37,348 nucleotides of DNA from Acidobacteriota bacterium (GTDB taxonomy: Bacteria > Acidobacteriota > Terriglobia > Acidiferrales > UBA7541). This document shows positions 31,996 through 37,348 of the stretch, one piece after another. The first letter of the stretch is position 1. Every line of letters starts with the position of its first letter. The stretch covers positions 1 through 37,348 of the forward strand of contig JAFDVY010000027.1 of the NCBI GenBank assembly GCA_018268785.1. Reading direction: 5' to 3'. The notes under the pieces are model-generated. The model saw only the letters and a program-made list of their open reading frames with translations, was not told where the DNA came from and searched no databases. Both the position numbers and the translations under genes were made by a program.

Positions 31996-33359
31996 TCACG
32001 GGGAACTCTTTTGCAAAGTCAGTTTGGATAAGAAGCACAATCGTCAGCCTGACGCTTGGACTGCTCCTCTTGCCGTCTTCGCGCACCGCTCATGCCGCAC
32101 GCCTGCACGATCTTGCCGCCGTTCCGCAAAGCGCTCAATCGCAAAGCGACGCAGACCAGGAACGTCAGGATCGCGAACAAGAGAAGCGCGATCGAGAACA
32201 GGAAGCTCGCGACAGGGAGCAGGAAAAGCGCGACCGCGAACAGGAGAAACTCGAACGTCTCCAGGAACTCTACGACGACGGCCAGGAAGCCCTCGACGAT
32301 GAACACTTCGAGCAGGCTCTTTCCAAATACACGGAGCTTGTTAAGTTGAACGGGCCCCAGACCGACGCCGCTCTCTATTGGAAAGCCTATTCCGAAAACA
32401 AGCTCGGCAGAAAGGCCGCAGCCCTTGCCTCCATCGCAGAAATCAAGAGCAAGTACGCGCAAAGTCGCTACAAGAAAGACGCCGAGGTTCTCGAACTCGA
32501 GGTCAAGCAATCCAGCGGCGTAAAAACCAATCCCGAAAACGAACCTGACGACCTAAAAGCTATGGCGCTCCGCGCAATTTGGCAAAGCGATCCCGAGCGT
32601 GCGTTGCCCGTCACAGACAAAATTCTGAACGGCTCTGGCTCCCCCAAGTACAAGGCCAATATCTTGTTTGTTGCCGCCCAAAGCGGCTCGCCTCAAGCCG
32701 CGGAGCTGATGACCAGGATCGCTCGCGGCCAAGCGAACCCCGAACTGCAGCGCAAAGCGGTCGAATACCTCTCCATGTTCGGCGGCGATAAAGCTCATAA
32801 GACCCTTTCGGAGCTTTACGCCAGCACCTCCGACGAGGGCGTCAAGCGCGCCATCATTCGCAGCCATTTGCTGAATGGAGATAAAGCCAGTCTTTTTGCC
32901 GAAGCGAAGAACGAGAAGAGTGAAGCGCTCCGCAAGGAAGCCATTCGCACGCTCGGCCTCACCGGCGGCACCAGTGAACTCGATCAGCTCTACAAGTCTG
33001 AAACTTCTTCCGACGTGAAACGCGAAATCCTCCAGGCCTTTTTCCTTGCCGGCGATTCCTCGCGCATGGAACAAGCCGCAATGGGCGAAAAAGACCCGGA
33101 ACTTCGTCGTGCAGCCATACGCAATCTCGGCCTCATGGGCAAGAGCGATCTCTTGCAATCCATCTACGCCAAGGAGACCGACTACAGCCTCAAGGAAGAA
33201 GTTTTAAATTCCTATTTCCTGTCCGGGAACGCCAAAGCCCTCATCGCCGTGGCCAAAAGCGAAAAAGACGCTTCATTAAAGAAAAAAGCTGTCGAAAAGC
33301 TCTCCCTCATGGGCTCCAAAGAGGGCAACGACTACCTAATGGAACTTCTCAATAAATAA
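31992..33359 (+). CDS. Secreted coiled-coil and HEAT-repeat protein, coupled to the anti-sigma gene
   Basis: A 455-residue protein with a signal peptide (hydrophobic 17-30, cleavage near AHAA). Residues 60-87 are four tandem 7-residue units of the type DREQEKR, a highly charged helix. A TPR-like unit follows (EALDDEHFEQALSKYTELVKL, 96-116), then at least seven HEAT-like repeats to the end (for example LRKEAIRTLGLTGGTSELDQL and LRRAAIRNLGLMGKSDLLQ). It probably binds protein partners in the periplasm. The 4-base overlap with the anti-sigma gene suggests it is part of the signal input, or an accessory of the same system; this is inference. Confidence 0.8.
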   Translation: MITGNSFAKSVWIRSTIVSLTLGLLLLPSSRTAHAARLHDLAAVPQSAQSQSDADQERQDREQEKRDREQEARDREQEKRDREQEKLERLQELYDDGQEALDDEHFEQALSKYTELVKLNGPQTDAALYWKAYSENKLGRKAAALASIAEIKSKYAQSRYKKDAEVLELEVKQSSGVKTNPENEPDDLKAMALRAIWQSDPERALPVTDKILNGSGSPKYKANILFVAAQSGSPQAAELMTRIARGQANPELQRKAVEYLSMFGGDKAHKTLSELYASTSDEGVKRAIIRSHLLNGDKASLFAEAKNEKSEALRKEAIRTLGLTGGTSELDQLYKSETSSDVKREILQAFFLAGDSSRMEQAAMGEKDPELRRAAIRNLGLMGKSDLLQSIYAKETDYSLKEEVLNSYFLSGNAKALIAVAKSEKDASLKKKAVEKLSLMGSKEGNDYLMELLNK

Positions 33360-33410
33360 GCTGGCACTTACGAAATCGCCTGTCCCAAACCAGGCCACAT
33401 CCGCGAGATG

Positions 33411-33491
33411 CACCGTAGGTGCAACACAAGTTAGCCCAGCCCTTACGGGCTGGGCTAACTTTTAAACGGAATCTAGCGCCGTAGGTGCGAA
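33411..33491. repeat. Acidobacterial-type dispersed repeat with direct CCGTAGGTGC copies
   Basis: CCGTAGGTGC occurs near 33413-33422 and again near 33479-33488, each followed by a similar AACACAAG/GAAACATC-like stretch, and the 14-bp hairpin (33429-33460) lies between them. I recall similar CCGTAGGTGCGA...TAGCCCAGC units as intergenic repeats in related genomes. This is from memory and should be tested. Confidence 0.4.
33429..33460. terminator. Long hairpin, terminator or repeat palindrome
   Basis: AGTTAGCCCAGCCC and GGGCTGGGCTAACT form a perfect 14-bp stem around TTAC, followed by TTT. It lies 70 bases after the HEAT-repeat gene and would end that transcript. It is also the palindromic core of the repeat at 33411-33491, so both labels may be right. 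Confidence 0.6.
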
Positions 33492-33605
33492 ACATCACTC
33501 CATCGTGCAGCCGGCTTTCCCTACTTGCTCACCAAACCGCTGGCCTCCTCGCTTCGTCTCTCTTATGGGCAAAGTTCTCTTAGCTCTCCTCGAAGGACGC
33601 ACAAA

Positions 33606-34794
33606 ATGAATCGCAAAACAAATATCCCCCGAACCATCATGTCGCTCGCACTCATCGCCTCCGGCATCTACTTCCTGCTCTCTCCGCACATTCACATCGA
33701 TTCGGATTCTTTCGTCGTCGCCGCCGAAGTCATGCCCGATTCGAACGTGCAGTCCACTGACCTCTCCGGCATCACTCCAATTTTCCAAAATGCCAAAGTC
33801 GAAACCCGCGCCCTCGCCGGCGAACTCTCTGCGGAGTTGAATCGTTGGGCGCAATCCGTCACTGATGCTCAGTGGCTCGGCTACGCTGTTCCCGCAATCG
33901 ATGGCGAACGCACCATCTGCTGCGGCGGCAACGGCGATTGGAACGGCTATCGCGATTGCGGTCCCTGTTACCTCGAAGACAGTAGACACGACGCCAGTTT
34001 CACCTCCGGCCCCAGCGAAGTGAAACTCGAAGGCCCTCGCGCCCTCATCGTCCTCTTCCGCGCCTCCGCTGGACAAATTGGCAAGATTCGCGTCGTCTCC
34101 GAACTTTGCAAACTCGATGCGGGCGGTCTCCGCGTCACGTGGCTCACCGGAGTCAATGCTGCGAAGAGCGTTGAACATCTGACCGGATTTGTGCGCGGCC
34201 AGGACTTCAGCGATCATGGCCCGGAACGTCTGCAACAGGGTGCTCTTACAGCAATCGCAATGCACCGTGACACAAGCGCGGATAAAGCACTGAATTCGTT
34301 CGTCGCGGCAGATCAGCCTGAATCGCTCCGCAAGCAAACTGTGTTCTGGCTCGGTGAAGCGCGTGGCGCTTCTGGCTTACAAACCCTCAAGCAACTCGCC
34401 AAAACGGACACCAGCAGTGAAGTCCGTTCGCAAGTTACGTTTGCTCTTTCGCTCAACAAAGATCCCGGCGCGGTGGACGAAATGATTCGCATTGGCAAAG
34501 GAAGATGCAAGCACGCATGTGCGCGGGCAAGCTTTGTTCTGGCTCGCGCAGAAAGCCGGCAGGAAGGCATCGGCCACAATCACCGATGCAATCGACAACG
34601 ATCCGAACACGGAAGTGAAGAAGAAAGCCGTATTCGCATTGAGCCAGATGCCGAAAGACGAAGGCGTTCCGAAACTGATTCAGGTGGCGGAGACAAACAA
34701 AAATCGCGAAGTGCGGAAGCAGGCGATGTTCTGGCTAGGACAATCCAACGATCCGCGCGCGTTGGAATTTTTCGAAAAAATCCTGTCGAAGTAA
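33606..34794 (+). pseudogene. Membrane-anchored HEAT-repeat protein gene with a one-base frameshift
   Basis: The ATG at 33606 (AAGGA upstream) opens a frame for 296 codons, then continues without meaning antisense into the next gene. The true reading moves to the +1 frame at about 34494, in ATTGGCAAAG: dropping one G joins EMIRI to AKEDASTHVRG and continues for 99 residues to a stop at 34794. Together they give a 395-residue protein with an N-terminal membrane anchor (LALIASGIYFLL), a Cys-rich region (ICCGGNGDWNGYRDCGPC) and HEAT repeats of the pattern RxQAxFWLG on both sides of the break. It may be a sequencing error, a fresh mutation or, less likely, a programmed +1 shift. It follows the ECF/anti-sigma/HEAT genes. 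Confidence 0.78.
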
Positions 34795-34802
34795 TTTCTG
34801 GA

Positions 34803-35693
34803 TTACAGCTCGAGCGGCCTCAGTGGAACGCTTTGCGAGGCAAGGATCAACTCCCCGGTGAACGCGTTTTCCGCCGGGCGCTTTTGCAGAGCCTGTTCCG
34901 CCGAAATGCGCACTACGTCGGGGTGATTATTTTCCTGCGAAATGTGCGCCATGATCAGGTAACGCGCCCGCGCATCAAACCCTTCCGGGTCGGAAAGATA
35001 ATCGCTCACCGCCAGATTCGACAAATGACCCGTACGGGAAAGCACACGCTGCTTCACCACCCACGGATACGGCCCGACTTTCAGCATATCGAGATCGTGA
35101 TTCGATTCGAGCACCAGGCAATCCGCGTCGCGCAAATGTACTTTCACCAATTCCGGCAAATACCCCAAATCCGTCACCAGCGCGAATTTCGCGCCGTTCG
35201 CCTTGAACGTAAATCCAATCGGATCGGCGGCATCGTGCGGAATCGCAAACGCATGAACGTCAATGTCGCCAATCGTGAACCGCTGCCCCGCGTGAATCGT
35301 CTCCATTCCATTCAATCGCTTGCCGAACGTGTCCGGCAAAGTCCGGTTGAGCGCGTCCATCGTCGGTTCGGTCACATAGAGCGGAGCTTTCCACATGCCC
35401 AGCATTTGCGGCAATCCGCTGCAATGATCCGAATGCTCGTGAGTGATTAAAATTCCGTCGAGACGGTCTACTGTCTTTTCGATGGCCGCGAGGCGGGCCA
35501 GCGTTTCGCGTTTTCCGAGTCCCGCGTCTACAAGGAGTCGGGTGTGCTCCGTCTCCAGCAACGTGATGTTGCCGGAGCTGCCGGACGCCAGAATGGTTAC
35601 GCGAAGACCGATCGGTTTCCCCCAGGAAACGGAAAAACTAATTTCAGAATCATCGCAGAGCGGAGAAATCGCGTCAACGGCGAAGCGGAACAC
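34803..35693 (-). CDS. Metallo-beta-lactamase-fold hydrolase, YycJ/WalJ-like
   Basis: About 296 residues if the GTG at 35693 is the start. The recognisable domain begins later, at LRVTILASGSSGN, and carries the zinc motif THEHSDH, then FAIPHDAADPIGF, VTDLGYLP, LESNHD and a late MAHIS. These are the marks of YycJ/WalJ-type hydrolases, implicated elsewhere in DNA repair or cell-wall signalling; the substrate is unknown. The start is not settled: no ATG or good ribosome binding site lies between 35693 and the conserved domain, so the true start may be a rare codon near GGGGGAAACC. The frame is open up into the M16 gene. Confidence 0.8.
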   Translation of the reverse strand: MFRFAVDAISPLCDDSEISFSVSWGKPIGLRVTILASGSSGNITLLETEHTRLLVDAGLGKRETLARLAAIEKTVDRLDGILITHEHSDHCSGLPQMLGMWKAPLYVTEPTMDALNRTLPDTFGKRLNGMETIHAGQRFTIGDIDVHAFAIPHDAADPIGFTFKANGAKFALVTDLGYLPELVKVHLRDADCLVLESNHDLDMLKVGPYPWVVKQRVLSRTGHLSNLAVSDYLSDPEGFDARARYLIMAHISQENNHPDVVRISAEQALQKRPAENAFTGELILASQSVPLRPLEL

Positions 35694-35757
35694 TTTGCAC
35701 AGAAGCCGCGGAGAGCACGGAGCGCGCCGGGGAGAAAAGAAAACAAAGGAGCGCCCC

Positions 35758-37035
35758 TCAGCAGGAAAGGCGGGATCGGTCGAGGGTGAATCCGTTGAGG
35801 GGGCCGAGCACCGTGGCGGAAATCTGTTCAGGACGGAAAAACTCCCGCGCGAGGGACTGCACACCCTCGCGGGTAACGGCTTCAATGGACGCGAGAATTT
35901 CGTCGAGCGTGAAAAAGCGTCCGAAGTAAAGTTCCTGGCGAGCGAGATTGGACATGCGCGAGCTGGTGGATTCGAGCGAAAGCATCAGCGAACCCTTCAG
36001 ATGGTTCTTGGCGCGCAAAAGCTCTTCTTCGGAGACGAGGGATTCCTTGAGGGCGCGGAATTCGGCAATAGTAAGGTCCACAACCTGGCCAACGGTTTCT
36101 TTCGCTGTGCCCGCATAAACCGTGAACATGCCGGCGTCGGAATAGGGAGTGACTTCGCTGAAAACGGCGTATGCCAGGCCGCGCTTTTCGCGGATGTTCT
36201 GGAACAAGCGCGAAGACATGCCGCCGCCGAGAAGATTATTGAGCACGGCAACGACGAAGCGGCGGTCGTGCGCGATGGGAAGTGATGGAACTCCCATGCA
36301 CAGGTGCACCTGTTTGAGATCCGCTTTGCGGTCGAGCTGGATCGGCGCGCTGGTTTGCGGCGCAACGTGATCTTCGAGTCCGCCGCTCGGCTTGAGGTGG
36401 CCGAACTTTTCCGCAACGAGATCGGTGACCTGCTGATGCGTAACGTTGCCGGCCGCGGTGACCAGCAGATGATCCGGCGCGAACCATTCCTTAAAACGGT
36501 TGTGCAGAACTTTCGGCGAAAACTTCTCAACGGTATCGGGTGTGCCGAGAATTGGCCGGCCAAGCGGATGTTCCGGCCACATCCCGCGCGTGAATGTTTC
36601 GTGCAGAAGATATTCCGGATTGTCCATGTCCATCTTGATTTCTTCAAGGACAACCTGCTGTTCGTTCTTGATGTCCGTGGAATCGAAGCGTGGATGAAGG
36701 CAAAGATCGCTGATGATGTCGAACGCGGTCGGTAGATTCTGATCGAGAACCTTGGCGTTGAAGCAAATCTGCTCTTTCGACGTGAACGCGTCGAGCATCC
36801 CGCCGATGGAATCCATTTCGCGGGCGATGGCTTCAGCGGAGCGGCGTTCGGTGCCTTTGAAAACCATGTGCTCGATGAAATGCGCGAGCCCGTTTTCCTC
36901 GGGAACTTCGCGGCGCGACCCGTTGCGAATCCAGATGCCGATGGAGACAGAGCGCACGTGGGACATCGGCTCGGCAATGACAACGAGCCCGTTGGGGAGC
37001 ACGTGGCGCTGGATGTCGCGAACCTCAGGAGCCAT
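35758..37035 (-). CDS. M16 family zinc metallopeptidase
   Basis: A 425-residue pitrilysin/processing-peptidase-type protein with no signal peptide. The inverted zinc motif is H52-x-x-E55-H56 (AHFIEHMVFKGT), and the third ligand E132 lies 76 residues later in VLEEIKMD, so it is a catalytic (not degenerate) subunit. HPLGRPILGT and GGGMSSRLFQNIREKRGLAY are the usual M16 repeats. The type resembles bacterial YmxG/MPP-beta proteins. It ends 64 bp upstream of the MBL-fold start and may be co-transcribed with it. No strong Shine-Dalgarno precedes the ATG. Confidence 0.92.
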   Translation of the reverse strand: MAPEVRDIQRHVLPNGLVVIAEPMSHVRSVSIGIWIRNGSRREVPEENGLAHFIEHMVFKGTERRSAEAIAREMDSIGGMLDAFTSKEQICFNAKVLDQNLPTAFDIISDLCLHPRFDSTDIKNEQQVVLEEIKMDMDNPEYLLHETFTRGMWPEHPLGRPILGTPDTVEKFSPKVLHNRFKEWFAPDHLLVTAAGNVTHQQVTDLVAEKFGHLKPSGGLEDHVAPQTSAPIQLDRKADLKQVHLCMGVPSLPIAHDRRFVVAVLNNLLGGGMSSRLFQNIREKRGLAYAVFSEVTPYSDAGMFTVYAGTAKETVGQVVDLTIAEFRALKESLVSEEELLRAKNHLKGSLMLSLESTSSRMSNLARQELYFGRFFTLDEILASIEAVTREGVQSLAREFFRPEQISATVLGPLNGFTLDRSRLSC

Positions 37036-37056
37036 GAGTGCATTGTGACATACGGA

Positions 37057-37126
37057 AGTGGCGAGTGGCGAGTGGCGAGCGGCGAGCGGCGTTTGACTTT
37101 GCGTTTGACTTTGCCTTTGACCTTTA
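37057..37126. repeat. Two adjacent simple tandem repeats
   Basis: 37057-37090 is about five copies of a 7-mer (GAGTGGC, later GAGCGGC). 37091-37126 is three copies of a 12-mer (GTTTGACTTTGC, with the third copy changed to CTTTGACCTTTA). They lie just upstream of the M16 gene. Such slippage-prone repeats could vary in length between strains. Confidence 0.7.
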
Positions 37127-37348
37127 CTTTGGGCGGGTGTCAGGCCAAGTATTCGTGAGTAACGAGAAACCGTTTATGCAGCCGGGGATGGGCTCAAACC
37201 CGTTGCAATTCTTTACGATCTTGAACGAGCATGGGTATGCAACTGGGAACTCTGGCTATCCAGCCTTTATGGTCAACACGAGTCCGAGAAACCGTGGTCC
37301 ATACACTCTGGTGATGGCTTGCATGGCAGGGGACAAAAAATGAAAACA
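37127..37348. other. End of window, no supported gene
   Basis: Past the tandem repeats I see no convincing gene. A plus-strand frame from ATG 37176 (or GTG 37155) to the TGA at 37341-37343 would give 56-63 residues, without a good ribosome binding site or a recognisable pattern. It is listed only as unassigned. Confidence 0.4.

Noticed and set aside
34495..35450. Continuation of the 33525-35450 frame as one long protein
   Set aside because: After 34494 the frame is antisense to the MBL-fold gene, and the residues are Arg/His rich with no pattern. The real protein continues in the +1 frame to 34794.
35997..37043. 348-residue minus-strand frame overlapping the M16 gene
   Set aside because: It is a shifted frame of the M16 gene, extremely Ser/Arg rich and without domains, while the M16 frame has all catalytic residues.
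37176..37343. Short ORF at the right edge
   Set aside because: It has no good ribosome binding site, no family pattern, and lies just after low-complexity repeats. It may be real but is not supported.
1..37348. CRISPR array, prophage or insertion sequence
   Set aside because: There are no regularly spaced repeats, no transposase or integrase motif, and no phage genes on either strand.

Overview
The window looks like a chromosomal segment of an Acidobacteriota soil bacterium. This is an inference from gene content, not a database match. The signs are a very large TonB-dependent receptor with an N-terminal carboxypeptidase-regulatory-like domain, futalosine-type menaquinone genes, a MoaD-like/JAMM/CysM cysteine cluster, an EF-P with a PGN tip, many secreted proteins of unknown role, and short dispersed palindromic repeats. 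There are no rRNA or tRNA genes, no CRISPR array, no transposase and no phage genes. Most of the window reads as ordinary core and lineage-specific sequence.

Layout, left to right. 1-1938 (minus): cysM, mec, cysO and a cut-off small gene form a sulfur-carrier cysteine operon. 1939-2395 is its promoter and leader, with a hairpin and a possible 19-codon ORF. 2396-6163 (minus) is the TonB-type receptor. 6430-8550 (plus) is a NAD salvage operon (unknown gene, pnuC, nadR-like). 8638-11482 (plus) holds a receiver-like protein, a secreted protein, a PilZ protein behind a structured leader that hides its ribosome binding site, and a secreted HExxH protein. 11515-12153 (minus) is a coiled-coil protein. 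12315-14766 (plus) is selA and a zinc-type dehydrogenase. larB (minus) is divergent from a menaquinone operon, ubiX-ubiA-mqnE (15636-18339). OsmC, quinone oxidoreductase and a processive GT2 glycosyltransferase follow.

21720-25242 (minus) holds a secreted TPR protein and a cytochrome c/copper monooxygenase fusion. Next come a secreted aminopeptidase P and efp, with efp ending at a bidirectional terminator shared with purB. 29246-30371 (minus) has a SnoaL-like protein and an orphan MlaD-type protein. 30503-33359 (plus) is a translationally coupled sigma factor, anti-sigma factor and secreted coiled-coil/HEAT protein, followed by a second HEAT protein broken by a one-base frameshift. The right end has a metallo-beta-lactamase-fold hydrolase and an M16 peptidase.

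The most interesting points are: the CysO homologue with seven residues after its GG, next to its JAMM protease; the PilZ leader, which resembles a c-di-GMP riboswitch in parts and has a stem covering the Shine-Dalgarno; the secreted cytochrome-copper oxygenase beside a TPR protein; the ECF/anti-sigma/HEAT cassette; and the unusual EF-P tip. Start sites were adjusted by hand using Shine-Dalgarno sequences and family lengths.
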